Origin: Pyrus communis
Taxonomy: Eukaryota; Streptophyta; Magnoliopsida; Rosales; Rosaceae
Direction: 5' to 3'
DNA: 64,000 nucleotides
Assembly: GCF_963583255.1 (NCBI RefSeq)
Contig: NC_084812.1
Coordinates: 24,614,959 to 24,678,958 of the forward strand
In this document: in pieces, positions 35,601 through 48,126 of the stretch
How positions within the stretch are numbered: the first letter of the stretch is position 1
Layout of the letters: each line of letters opens with the position of its first letter
Program-made: the position numbers and the translations under genes
Notes under the pieces: model-generated
Told to the model about the DNA's origin: nothing
What the model saw: only the letters and a program-made list of their open reading frames with translations
The model's database searches: none

Positions 35601-38600
35601 TGGGTGGCTGGTAACCATGTATGTAAGGAAGCTTGATACATTCATTCCAATTATTCCTTTGATTGGATCATTGGCTAAAGTGAAATTTTGTAACGCATTA
35701 GGGCATCCTATTAGTAAGTCCACCTGGGCAGATTTGTATTTTTATTTTTGTTTAATTGTTTTTAATTGTTCATGCAAGTTGCTCATATTCCGAAAGGCTT
35801 TATAACACTTCTGTTATTGCTCAGGTGTATGAACGTTTAAAGCTCACTTTAGAACTAGTAAAGAAAGAGATAGAAATCAGCAAGATTCAGGTATGAAATG
35901 CTGATTTTCCATTGTTTTTTTTTTACTTCAATTCTATTCTCCATCATAGTTTGATTGGCTTTTGAACTTTCCTTTGCGGGGTAATTCTTAGGAGTCTATT
36001 GCAAAAGCAATTGAAGAGAAGATAAGTGGTGAACAGCGCCGCTACTTGTTGAATGAGCAGCTTAAAGCCATTAAAAAGGTATTTTTCTCCACCCTTAACG
36101 AGATATTTTTCTATTTCATGTACTTTCAGTACTGTTTCTCTCGGTTTTTTTATTTCAACCCTGGGCCTTTATGGAATTTATTTTGCTTGACATAATGCAG
36201 GAACTGGGTTTAGAGACAGATGACAAAACAGCACTTAACAGTTTGTTTCTTATCTTTTATTTTCAATCTGTACACATCATGGTAGTGCACTCTCTCTGTT
36301 TTCTGTTCATTAGTTCTACTCTGAGTATGACTCAAGAATTTATGTGGAAACTTTAGGTAATCCATATTCTAAATACTCATTTTTCGTGTTGACAAGGGTA
36401 ATTGTTGCATCACTTTTCTGATATTTTGGTGCAGATAAGTTTAGGGAGAGGCTTGAACCAAACAGGGAAAACTGCCCACCTCATGTTTTGCAAGTTATAG
36501 AGGAAGAGCTTACAAAACTGCAGTTGTTGGAGGCCAGTTCAAGTGAATTTAATGTGACACGTAATTACCTAGATTGGTTGACTTCAATTCCCTGGGGAAA
36601 CTACAGGTTTATGCACTACTTGAAACCTTATTGGGGCATATTTGTGATTCAAATATATTGAACATCTATCTGTGACTGGCTGTTAAATTATTTTAAATTA
36701 TTTGTTGAGAATAGATACCATTTGTTAAGCACTGTTGCCACCCTTGTGATTTTTATTTTTATCTGTTTTGATGCTTTAGGATTTCATCTTGCCTATGTGC
36801 TCCCTTTTTCTTTGTTTTTTGTTTTTATAATTTTGGGGCAGGATTGTAGGGGTAGGAAGAAACTGATCTGGTGGGGCAAAAGATTTTTGAGAATCGCAGT
36901 ACTAGCATAACTATGAAGCCTATTGTCAAATAAGACAATCTGTAATGACTAATTCATATATGAGTTAGTGTATTGTTACTCAAATATTGTATTGGAGAAT
37001 GTGCCTCCTTTCTGAAATTTTACCTCTATATACAATTTTCAAAGTAATGATTTCTCTATATCAATTCCTAATGCAGTGATGAAAACTTTGATGTTATTCG
37101 GGCGCAAAAAATTCTTGATGAGGATCATTATGGATTAACTGATGTAAAGGAAAGGATATTAGAATTTATTGCCGTTGGAAAACTCAGAGGAACCTCTCAA
37201 GGTTGGTATAGTTTTCAAATTTTGTGTTTGTCTATCTTTGATTTGTTGGCATTGCCACACATCACGGAATTCCCCTGTTCCTCAGACTCTGATCTTGGCT
37301 CTTATTTTACATATATTATTCTATGGTTTTAATAAATGCTGCAGACTGTATTATTTATCATTGGTCATTACATGAGGATTACTGATGTTTTGCTTATATA
37401 TCACAGGAAAAATCATCTGTTTCTCTGGCCCACCTGGAGTGGGCAAAACCAGCATTGGTCGTTCAATTGCACATGCCCTGAACCGTAACTTCTTCCGGTT
37501 TTCTGTGGGAGGGTTATCTGATGTTGCTGAAATTAAGGTATTTGGGAATCTCCTCAATGTGAAATATTGATAAACAGCTCTGCATTATGCAACTATTCTT
37601 ATGAAATTAAACTTTTAAATGTACATCCAGGGGCATCGGCGAACCTACATTGGTGCTATGCCAGGAAAGATGGTGCAATGCCTTAAAAATGTGGGAACAG
37701 CTAACCCTTTAGTTCTGATTGATGAGATCGACAAGGTAATCAATGATTGGTCGGCTTGTTTCATATATTGTATTTGAGACAAATCGTATTTGTAGGTCTC
37801 CTTCCTTTTGTGGAGTGAGTAGTTATTTAAAGTTCATTTTTACAAAGATTATGTTTAATTCTGAGTTTCATACCACTTTTATGGTTTAATCTTTGAATTA
37901 GCGTTGTTTTGTTTCAGTTGGGAACGGGCCATGCCGGTGATCCGGCAAGTGCTTTGTTGGAGCTTCTTGATCCCGAGCAAAATGCTAATTTTCTAGACCA
38001 TTATCTTGATGTTCCAATCGATCTATCAAAGGTTAGCAAAAAGATAATAATACTTTACTTGGAGCAAAATGCCAATTTCCATTAATACAATGGTCAATTT
38101 CAAGCGTGTGGTGTCTGTGTATTGGATTGTTAAATTGGTATTATCTTAACTTCACTTGTAAAGGAGAGAGGATGATTTAGGTTTCCAATCCCTTTACTCT
38201 CTCTACCTAGTGTGAGATGTGTTATCCATCATATCTTTAGTATTTAAAGCATTGTAACATGAAATTGATCTTAAAGAAGAGGCAATCGGTTGTCAATTTG
38301 GGACATTAGTTTCTTATTGTGATATATTTGTGTTTGTGATCGGAACTATAGGAGGATGTGTTCTTTCCTCACAGAATTCGTCTTATACATGATACATCTG
38401 AAAACTGTCCATGTAAGCCGTGGGATGGAAGAAATGTAAAATCAAGGATATGTCCTTTCTTCTTTAGAATCTTTAATACTAACTTGGGAAATCATATATT
38501 GAAATTTTTACTGTAGGTTCTGTTTGTATGTACAGCCAATGTTGTAGAGATGATACCACGTCCACTCTTGGATAGAATGGAGGTCATTTCCATTGCTGGA

Positions 38601-40482
38601 TATATCACTGATGAGAAAATGCACATTGCTAGAGACTATTTGGAGAAGACCGTACGTGACGCATGTGGCATTCAACCTGAACAGGTACTGGTATTGGTCT
38701 CTTTATGTGTTCACGTGTGTTTGTAAATTGTCTCTGAATCATCTTTTATGTATGTTAAAATTATTATGTTTTCAGGTTGAAGTGACAGATGCAGCTCTTC
38801 TTGCCCTCATTGAAAATTATTGCCGAGAAGCAGGTGTTAGGAACCTTCAAAAGCACATAGAAAAGATCTACCGTAAGGTTGTATAAGTATCTATATCTAG
38901 ATCATCGTTGCAAACTTGCATCTTATCATATGATGAACCATGAAAACATTTATCCGTGGGTTTGAAAAGTATCCCCATGGTTCTCTTAGGTTCAAGGAGC
39001 TTATTTGGAAAAGTGGAGCAAATTTATGACCTTGTTGAGCAATCATGTAGTTCCTTGACCAATGTTATACTTTAACCTATCTTTTATGATGTGGCAGATA
39101 GCTCTCCAAATTGTTAGACAAGGAGCATCAGATGAACCAGTAGTTGCTGATCAAATTCAATCTCCCCCAGATGGGCCTGCAGTTGTTGAAGTTCAGCTTG
39201 TGGACACTGATGAAACCCAAGCAGAAGCTGTTGATAAGTTAGATCAAAGCGTGGTTGCTAGTAAGAACCAGACTGCAGCTGAATCAGTTGAGGGTAACGG
39301 TCATAAGCATATTCCTGAAACCTCTGGAGAAGGAGTCACGATTCAGACTGATCTCCCAGTTGAATCTACAGTTGCGGAAGTTCGGGTTGCAGATGCTGAT
39401 GAACCTGTGGATTCAAAGGTATGTAACAAAATATAAATTCTGGGTAATGACTTGCTCTGCGCCAGAAATGTTTTGAATGTAGTTGAATATAATTCCTGTT
39501 TGTTTCTCTGATATAAATTTATTGGGCAGTTAGCTATTTATTTAGAGCTAGTTAACAATCTGTATGATGAAGCAGAGAGAGTTTGGAAAGATTCTCTTTA
39601 TTTTACATATGTAAAATGTGAAGGAAAAGAATTTTATAATTATTGGAAAGAAAATAAAAACGATTTAATTTTAAGGCTAGCATGTAGAGAGTATTGATGA
39701 TGTGCACACTCCACATAAAATTAAATCTTTTTAAACTGCCTTTTGGTACTCATCTTTTTCCTCCCGATATACCTTCAGCTCAATGTTTTCATGACATCTA
39801 TAATGATGTCCGAACTTATGCATTCACCCACCAAGGATCTTTTATAGCTGTTCTTACAGGATGCAAAAGAAACAGAGAAAATTCAGGAGGGTGAAACAAC
39901 AAAAACAGGTGAGAAAGTTTTGGTTGACTCATCAAACTTGGATCATTTTGTTGGCAAACCTGTCTTCCATGCTGAACGAATCTATGATCAGACCCCGGTT
40001 GGAGTTGTTATGGGTCTTGCTTGGACTGCCATGGGTGGTTCTACGTTGTATATAGAGACCACTCAGATTGAGGAAGCAGAGGGTAAAGGATCCCTTCATG
40101 TCACTGGCCAACTTGGTGATGTTATGAAAGAAAGTACCCAAATTGCACATACTGTTGCCAGAGCTATATTGCTCGATAAAGAGCCTGATAGCACTTTCTT
40201 TGCAAATTCCAAGCTTCATCTCCATGTTCCTGCTGGGGCCACACCAAAGGATGGTCCTAGTGCTGGTTGCACCATGATCACATCCATGCTGTCCGTTGCC
40301 ATGAAGAAGCCTATCAGGAGGGATTTAGCAATGACAGGAGAAGTAACACTAACTGGGAGGATCCTTCCAATAGGCGGGGTATGTTAATCAACTCTCTCTC
40401 TCTCTCTCTCTCATACATACATAGAAGTAACAAACTGTAAAAAATCTCGACAAACAAGCATTAAATCAGATTTTGGTCGATG

Positions 40483-40522
<40 letters not shown>

Positions 40523-40893
40523 CACACACACACACTCACCCACTCGCATTCACACACCTATATAGTTCTTATGAATTAAGTTACGGGATTTCTTTTTATT
40601 TTCTGTATGCTTCAGGGAGGTGTACTCTTGGTTACCTCATGATGAATTTTCAAGCAACATGCTTGCGTTTTTTCAGTGTTTTGTGTTCTTAAATTTCATT
40701 TTTGTAAACAATTTAGGTAAAGGAGAAAACGATAGCAGCAAGGAGGAGCGAAGTGAAGACCATCATATTCCCTGCAGCGAACAGGAGGGATTTCGACGAG
40801 CTTGCGCCTAATGTAAAAGAAGGTCTTGATGTTCACTTTGTAGATGACTACAGTCAGATATTCAATTTGGCTTTCAGTGATGACCAGAATTAG
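32674..40893 (+). CDS. LON1: Lon protease homolog, mitochondrial (ATP-dependent serine protease)
   Basis: Twenty exons with GT..AG borders and consistent phase give 997 residues: 32674-32952, 33090-33155, 33238-33429, 33550-33615, 33714-33755, 34504-34626, 34919-35017, 35825-35890, 35992-36078, 36201-36240, 36435-36606, 37077-37201, 37407-37537, 37631-37735, 37918-38031, 38517-38684, 38776-38877, 39098-39418, 39860-40378, 40717-40893. The basic, serine-rich start ([20 protein letters not shown]) fits a mitochondrial presequence. The LON substrate-binding domain covers about 94-310. The AAA+ domain has Walker A GPPGVGKT (460-467), Walker B LIDEID (DE 527-528) and sensor 'CTAN' (to 577). The protease domain carries Ser900 (KDGPSAG) and Lys943 (GGVKEK), spaced as in E. 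coli Lon. Exon 18 adds a long acidic, low-complexity linker (660-766). The enzyme degrades damaged matrix proteins. All catalytic residues are intact. Intron 5 holds a solo LTR and intron 7 plastid DNA. Confidence 0.95.
33868..34487. mobile_element. Solo LTR in LON1 intron 5
   Basis: A 620-bp block starts TGTTGTGCTAGG and ends ATATTCAACA. It is flanked by a perfect 5-bp duplication 'atact' (33863-33867, 34488-34492). TG..CA ends with TGTTG/CAACA symmetry and a 5-bp duplication are LTR-retrotransposon hallmarks. It has no internal coding part, primer site or second LTR, so it is a solo LTR left by recombination. The splice sites of exons 5 and 6 are untouched. Confidence 0.9.
35068..35130 (+). 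pseudogene. atpA: Plastid atpA fragment in LON1 intron 7
   Basis: About 60 bp matches the plastid ATP synthase alpha gene over the segment encoding [19 protein letters not shown] ('gaagaattgctcagatacc', then 'gtcgtgttataaatgc'). A few substitutions create a stop ('ttttag'). It is nuclear-integrated plastid DNA with no function of its own. Confidence 0.7.
35131..35493. other. Unassigned part of the organelle-like insert in LON1 intron 7
   Basis: This lies between the atpA and ndhD pieces. The first about 170 bp looks like non-coding organelle DNA ('ctaagatttcgaatagctgt'), but I cannot name the source. 35280-35480 is extremely AT-rich. Confidence 0.35.
35494..35622 (-). pseudogene. ndhD: Plastid ndhD fragment in LON1 intron 7
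   Basis: On the minus strand, 43 codons stay open and read [20 protein letters not shown] followed by [18 protein letters not shown]. This is the plastid NADH dehydrogenase subunit 4 segment, with a few substitutions (plastid proteins have D and E in 'PDTHGEAH'). It lies directly against the matK piece in opposite orientation. Confidence 0.85.
35623..35735 (+). pseudogene. matK: Plastid matK fragment in LON1 intron 7
   Basis: An open stretch reads [20 protein letters not shown] followed by [16 protein letters not shown], the well-conserved domain X region of maturase K (usual form [20 protein letters not shown]). It stops matching after 'tgggcagat'. Confidence 0.88.
40388..40535. repeat. CT and CA microsatellites in LON1 intron 19
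   Basis: (CT)n runs at about 40390-40411 and 40481-40501, the second followed at once by a (CA)n run to about 40533. Confidence 0.85.
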
Positions 40894-42940
40894 GAAAAAA
40901 AAATAATCCGTTCTTCCTCACTAATTAAATCTGGATGCTTTTTCTTGTAGTCCTTGAGACTAGTGGTAAGCTTTTGTCCTCCACTAGTCTTTGCTTCTCT
41001 TCTGCTTTGTTTGTAGTTTCTCACTATTTGTTCTCCGTTTTCTCTTCAATTTCGCAACGATTATATTGAAATCCTTCACTTCAATTGTTTGACACAAATT
41101 CAAAACTAATACATATGTCTTGGATCTCCTAAAAACCTTTATTTGATTTTCAGACGACAAAGGTTTCCAATTTTCCAATCCAATATTTTTCAATCGATTT
41201 TTCTTTCCATTTCCGGGATAATCGGAGTTTTTTGCTACTATTTTTTTCCATGCCTCCTTGATTTCAAGTCTTTTTCTTTGTCACCAGTCACCACCAGCGT
41301 GGGATGGAGATGGATGCCATACCAAAAGCATTGAAATAGTGAAATTTGCAGATTTTGGTAAACCTCTCACGGTCCCATGGTGCTAAGATGCAACCAATTA
41401 CGGTAATTAATTTGCATATTTTGGGGAAGAGATTTATTGTGGTGGAAATGGAATTGATATCCTTGGTGTTGGTGAGTGTGTAGCGGTTCCATCCGTGTAG
41501 GCATCCAACCTAAAGAGCCTGAGAGTGACGGCAACTTGAGAGGAAAAAGGCATTGGATGACGAAGTAATCACAAACAAAATGGAAGTCAATTTTGATGTA
41601 TGGTGGTCAAGATAACAAAAATACTATATCGGTATTGAAGGATAGCTTGAACTCTGAATGCAATCTATTGTATATATATTTTTTATTACAAGCGATATTT
41701 TTATTCAAAAGTACTTTAAAGGAAAGGGGTAGAGTTTGAACGCCAGATGCAATTGGTTGAATAGTAAGGCTTTAACTATCGTGCCAACCCATACTTACAA
41801 TATAAAATTCTTGTTCAAATGGAATGATTGTAAAGCTAAGGAGATGGGTGAGTTTGAATTCAGGACGCAATGCGTTTAGAGAGCAATCCACCACTTGAAT
41901 ATTTTAAGAATGATTCCACTAAAAAATATATTGGCACTATAGCGGGAAAACGGTCATTTTTAACATTTCCATTCTAATCAATTTCTTATCAAATTCCATG
42001 TACCTAAACCCTAAACCCTCAATGGCATGGATTTTCTAGTTTGGATGAGTTTTTTTTTTCCGTTTGAGTTTTGTCATTTTTGGGATCATTGTTTTTGTTG
42101 CCTTATTAGACTTGGTGCCTTAGTTGTATTGTTGGAACTTAGGAGTTTTCTAGCGAAATTTGATATTTTGATAAATAAAAATTAAATGCTAAAGAAAAAT
42201 ATTCATGTTCTATAGTGTATTAAACATGATTCCACAGATATAAATTGAATCTTGAACACCCCAATTTCATTATCAATCAAATTGTAATTTTTAATGCTTT
42301 AAATATACATATTTTCTTATTACAAGCGATTTAGTATTCTAAGCTATAATAAAGAAAAAATGAGTGTCTAAGCTCGAGACACAGGTGTCATTTAATATTA
42401 CAGTTTCGTGATATTTTTGTGCATTTATAAATGAGAGATACTAAATTTGATTCTCATTAATGATGTATTTTAACCAAATTATTACGACAAACCAATTGCA
42501 TAATTTAGCGTAATTTTCTCACTTTTTTAATGTAAATATATATCGTTATATTAAAAAAAACCAAAACACTCAATTATAAAAAAATGTTTTACTCACCAGA
42601 GTAATCCAGTATTTGTTTCCACCGTTTTGATTTTGCTGGAAGATAGTTAACATGAAAATGCATGTAAGACAAAAAGAAAAAGGAAAGCAGTGAAAAGGTC
42701 GGTGGGTTTTCTTTTTCGGTTTGTTGGAGTGAAAAGGACGGAAGTCGTGGACTTCATCAATTACATTGGATATACGACCAAAAAAAAAAAAAAAAAAAAA
42801 ACCATAATAATTAGATATTATAAAAAGAGAATTATTTTTTACATTTAAAATTTTTATTTTGCATTTTTAAATTTTATATAAATAAAAAAATATATTTTTA
42901 AAGAATATAAAATAAAATTTTTAAGGAACTAATAACGGTT
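40894..42940. other. Intergenic between LON1 and HPAT
   Basis: No gene seen. Two stretches with the shared string 'attacaagcga' (about 41687 and 42319) look like diverged copies of one retroposon. An A-tract lies at 42779-42800. Sequence just after 40893 is the LON1 3' untranslated region. Confidence 0.4.
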
Positions 42941-43134
42941 CTTTGAAAATTTTAAATAAAGAAAAACCAAATATAAGGGGCCACTCACAGTTGTACAGAA
43001 AAAGACAGAAAAGAAGGAGCCGGAACCTCAATACCCAGTCTGTCAAATCGACAAAATCCCCATACTTTTATCTCTCCTCTGATCCAAAACTCCAATCTCT
43101 CTCCTCCTCCTTCTCCACCTCCGCCCACGCCAAG

Positions 43135-43190
43135 GTCTCTCTCTCCTCTCTCTCTCTCTCTCTAAATATATATATATATATATATATCTC
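43135..43190. repeat. (CT)n(TA)n tract in the HPAT leader region
   Basis: A compound microsatellite directly after 'cgccaag|gtctct', a possible donor site (43135) of a 5' leader intron. Pyrimidine-rich leaders are common near plant transcription starts. Confidence 0.6.
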
Positions 43191-43924
43191 TGTATTGTAG
43201 GAGTTTTATACTTTAACTACTGGAAACGACTGTTACATTTGTTTACTTGTTCAATCTTTCATTTGTGTTTTTTTTGTTCTGTTGGGGTTGTGGGTTTTCT
43301 GTTTTGTTGTCAAAGGAATGAACTTTGTAGTTGGTTTTATCAATCCTATCCTATGTATGTACATTGTATGTCTGAATTCCTTTGTTCTGGTTTTTACTCA
43401 TTACAGTGTGATCAAGGTTTTTTTAAACATGAAATTTTGTAAAGTTTGGAGATTGAGTGTGCTGATCTGTGAAATTTTTGTAAAGTCGTTTTTTTTTTTT
43501 TTTTTCTTGATTTTTTGGTAACCAATTCACATTGGTCTGCAAACACTCGATAGCAGTTTTGTAAGTGTTGAATTTTGGGGGAATAGAGAGCATTTGGGTG
43601 GGTTTCAATAGAAACTCCCCTTGCAGTATGAATTATGATGGGGTTGTAAATTATGAGTTGTTGCAGTTCATAATATTGTCTGGGTCAATTTTATTGAAAA
43701 GTTCTGTGTAATTCCATTATATTTTACTTATTTAAGTGGAATTGCTGATCGTAGGTATCTCGAAAAACTTTTGTGGAAGTTGGATAAGATCACTGAAGGG
43801 TTTAATGCTGCTATTACATTGTGTTCTGCACAGCTGAATTTGAAACTTTTAATTTAAGCTGTGATGGAATACGAGAATTTCTGCGTTTGGGAAGTTTGAG
43901 ATTGTTTTTCATTTGTAATAAATA

Positions 43925-46900
43925 ATGATTGGGAGGAAGAACATGGGACGAGCTTCACCATTACTTCTCGTTCTTTTGGCTCTTGGGTTTTCCTTTGCTA
44001 CTTATAATTTGTTAACTATGATAATTCATCATAGATCGGTTGGGAAGTGGGTAGGTGATAATACGAATAGTGGGTTACTGTCTGACCCGATTGTTGAGAT
44101 GCCGGCGAATGTGAAGAAGTTCAAGAATACCAAGGCACCATTCCATGTTGCCTTAACGGCCACTGATGCCCCTTATAGCAAATGGCAGTGTCGCATTATG
44201 TACTATTGGTATAAGAAGAAGAAGGACTTGCCTGGATCAGATATGGGAGGATTTACTCGAATTTTGCATTCAGGAAATCCTGACAATTTGATGGATGAGA
44301 TTCCAACTTTGGTGGTTGATCCTCTTCCTGCAGGCCTTGATCGGGTTAGGCTTCCAGCACAGTCATTTATTTGTTGTATTGTCTTTGTGTATTTCATTCA
44401 TCCTTTCTTTACTAACTTTTAGTTGGGACGTCTTATTTTCGCCTCAAGTGGTACCTTCGATACACCAATTGAATGTGATTGTTTCTATTTGCACCATTTT
44501 ATGTTTTAATCTAAAGTCAAAATAAGGGGTCTTGGCAATATTAGTAATGTATTGGGAGTTATACAAGAGTTTACTGAAAATAAAAGAGAATAAAGGAAAA
44601 GAGTCATAAACAAAAAGAAAGTAAAGAAAAAGCAAAGGACGATGCCATTTTTTTGTGCTGAAGCTAAGAATGGTTTTGAGTGGACGAGAAGCTTTGCATC
44701 TTGGTGAAGAATAAAGTTTGTTGAATTTCAGGGTCCATGCTGATCCACTGTATCACCATTCTCAATGATTTTCTGCTCATTGGATGACACCTGATAGTTG
44801 TAAATCCAAGTTTTGAATCTAATGAGTAGATCCTTTGTGTAGAGTTACTGATATTTTTGTTGCTCTTATGCAATATTTTCAGAAAAAGTCATTTTTTTAA
44901 CTTTTTGGATATTTTCTTTACTTTTTGGGTTTAACTTTTAAGTTGATTCATGTGTAAAACTTAGACCTTGCAAGGCAATAGTTGAAGATTATTTTTCAAT
45001 AACCTTTATATGAACAATAAAGAGCGTGATTGCAAATTTTGTATACAGGGGTACATTGTCTTAAATAGACCATGGGCTTTTGTGCAATGGCTGGAAAAGG
45101 CTACAATTGAGGAAGAGTGAGCTTCTGCATATTTGATGACCTTGAGTTTTCTTATTTTTTGTTTTTTACTTGAGATCAAATTCTTTGAATTCTGTTGTTG
45201 CAGATATATTTTGATGGCGGAGCCCGATCACATTTTTATAAACCCTCTTCCCAATTTGGCACATGGAGGATATCCAGCTGCGTACCCATTTTTCTACATT
45301 AAACCTTCTCAGAATGAGAAGATCATAAGAAAGTTTTATCCTGAGGAGAATGGTCCGGTCACGAATATTGATCCAATTGGAAATTCTCCTGTAATTATTA
45401 AGAAGGTAATAGCTTGTGGTAAACTGTTATTTCCTTCGCTGTGTCTAGCATTTGTGATGGTCCTTCTTATGTTTGAGAGATTTAAAGAGTGCTGTTATTG
45501 TCACTCCAGAAAAGTCATCTTGCATTCCTCCCAAGTGTGTTTTCTCTTGTATTTATATGTTTGGAGTGCAGAATGACTTTTTCCGAGTGCTAATAGCAGC
45601 ACCCTATTTAAAATGTTGATGTTTCCTTGTATAATTTCCCATTTTCATAGATGACTCCTGGAACTTTAACGAGTAAATGTAATTATTCAGGATTTGCTGG
45701 AAAAGATTGCTCCTACATGGATGAATGTTTCTTTGAGGATGAAAGAAGACACGGAGACGGATAAAGCTTTTGGATGGGTGCTAGAAATGTAAGTTTGACT
45801 GTGACTTCAGTTTTCGACTAAGTTGAGTTCTAGCAACTAGAGATGCCAGCTTTGACATATCCTTGTGTCTTATTTTCTTTGATGAACTAAGGTATGCTTA
45901 TGCTGTGGCATCTGCTTTGCATGGTGTGCAGCATGTTCTTCGGAAAGACTTCATGCTGCAGGTTTGGCATCTAACCTTTAGAAGCTCTTCATATCAAAAT
46001 TGATTTGCATTTTGAGTTCTTTGTTAGGTTCAGTAAACAACACTAAATGTGAATACGTTGTGATTAACAATGTTCTATTGTCTTTAAATTTTCAGCCCCC
46101 GTGGGATTTGGAACTTCGCAAAAAGTTTATTATTCATTATACTTACGGATGTGACTACAACTTAAAGGTATGTATGGCCCTTCCCCTCTATGCGTATTCC
46201 TGTTATGTCCCTTTCCCCTTTTGCCCATTATAGTTCCATAGTTACCTGAGGTTTCTAACTGTTTAGGGTGAGCTGACATATGGCAAAATCGGGGAATGGA
46301 GATTTGACAAGAGATCATATCTCCGTGGACCCCCACCAAGAAACCTTCCCTTGCCTCCTCGTGGGGTTCCTGAGAGTGTGGTATGTCTTTGAATTGTTGT
46401 TATTATTGCAATTGCATGTTCTGTTTTTTATGGTATTTCGTGTGCCTTAATTTTTTTGTTTCTGTACTAGTTCTCTTCATTTGTGTAAGAAAGTATCTAG
46501 CATTCTGTGTCTTTGATTGTTGTTCCCAGATTGTAGTTTGTTTAGTTGTTGGGAGTCTAATTACTGGAATTGGCACAAGTTTTTCTACATTTACTTGTCA
46601 CCCCAGAAAAGTCCTGTCCTTGAAAAAAAGAGTAGAAATGTCTGAAATAATCTTGAAGGGGGTGTGGGGAGCTAAAAGGTCTGAGACTTGCACATGACTT
46701 ATTTTGGATGGAAAACTGAACGGAGTTAGGGTGAGATGACAAATTAATGATTTTGAAAAGTTGATATGACAAATCCCTTAAAGTTTTAGTTTATATGGCA
46801 AATTGAAAAAGGTGTATAAGTTCATATGACATTTTAAAAATTTCCCTTTATTTGTTGTTTTAAATATTTGTCATCTCGGTAATGAATCACGGATGTAGTC

Positions 46901-47407
46901 TGAAAAGGAAGAAATTCCCGATCAGACATTCATAGCCTTAAATCAGAATGAAGAGTACCTCTGCCCCACTGAGTTGTGAATATTGAGCGGAAAGCCAACA
47001 ATGAAGTTGATAGGTAGAGGTAAAAGTCGCAGTAAGGTGAACTGGAGACAAGGGAAGGGGAGGGCTGGGGTCTGTCACAGACACACTTAGGATAGTCAGG
47101 CCATGGCTTGTGTTGATGATGATCAGCCTGACCGACTAATTGCATATAGTCGTGGTGACCTCTAACAAACTATGTTTACTTTTTCACTTCCAAATTCGGA
47201 TTGTTTAGAATTGAAGTTTCCATATAGTTTGTCATATTTAGTGAATAAATTTATTTTAAATATCTTCTCTCCTGCCACCCCCCACCCCCTCTCTTCCCCA
47301 CCCTCCCTCTATCGCTCTCTGACTTACATGCTCATTGTGTGCAGGTCACCCTTGTAAAGATGGTGAATGAAGCTACGGCTAACATTCCTAATTGGGACAC
47401 AAAATAG
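43925..47407 (+). CDS. HPAT: Hydroxyproline O-arabinosyltransferase
   Basis: Eight exons encode 368 residues with consistent phases: 43925-44344, 45049-45116, 45204-45405, 45691-45788, 45892-45961, 46096-46167, 46267-46380, 47345-47407. Residues about 10-32 (SPLLLVLLALGFSFATYNLL) form a single membrane anchor near the N-terminus, as in Golgi type II enzymes. Conserved blocks follow: 'HVALTATDAPYSKWQCRIMY', 'GGFTRILHSG', 'YIVLNRPWAFVQWL', 'ILMAEPDHIFINPLPNLA', 'FFYIKP', 'IGNSPVIIKK' and 'FIIHYTYGCDYNLKGE'. Length and blocks match the HPAT family (366 residues in Arabidopsis). These enzymes add the first beta-arabinofuranose to hydroxyproline in extensins and CLE peptides. The EPDH block lies where a DxD-like nucleotide-sugar site is expected. 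An ATG six codons later would also keep the anchor; the first ATG is chosen because it opens the frame. The gene looks intact. Confidence 0.95.
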
Positions 47408-48126
47408 GTCAGCTGCGTTCAAGATGCTAAAACGTTATGATACAACTGATGTTTAGAGAATGAACAATCTGGTTCAAGGGTAGGCTCGTAGAAATAGTAA
47501 TATACACAAATCTCAGATCGTAAATGGAAATAATAAGGTTCCAATTTCTCGAATGTACATCTGGGTTGCGCATGGATTATATGGAGTTGTGGATTATATG
47601 GAGTTGATTATATGGAATCAGTTTTGGAGTAACACAGGTCTTCTTTCAATCTTGTTGAAATTCTGTTTTATTTTTCGGAATTGAAACGAATTTTGTCTTT
47701 GTTAATTACTTGTTAATGCAACAACTAGATGGGTTGATTAATTTGATGGAAATTTAACAACTGAAACAAAACTGAACATTTTCAACCAAAAATGAAGTGC
47801 GACTGATGTAGTTATTTGCAGACTGTTCAAACCAAATTAGAGTTCCTAGACCTTTTTTTGTGTTTATGGCCTCAGGCCTCAACTTGCTCTCGGCCGGCCT
47901 TGCGTTTATGCTTGTTTTCTTTAGGAAGTTGAGGCCGTGAAACTCTTGATCAGCCTGCCCGGAAGTCAAATCCGGCCGGATTTAGTTCTGCCACCAACAA
48001 TTTATGAAATTATCGAGGCCTGCCACTGCTCATTTTACAAATTAAGGGCTAAAGCAATGGTTTTTTGTTTTGTTTTTAAAGGATGCTGCCACGTCCTATT
48101 CTAAAACAGTTCTCTACATCCCTCAT
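47408..48126. other. HPAT 3' region and spacer
   Basis: The first few hundred bases after the HPAT stop are probably 3' untranslated sequence (tandem 'tggattatatggagtt' near 47574-47606). No further gene. The 3' end of the convergent CHX pseudogene starts at 48127. Confidence 0.4.
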
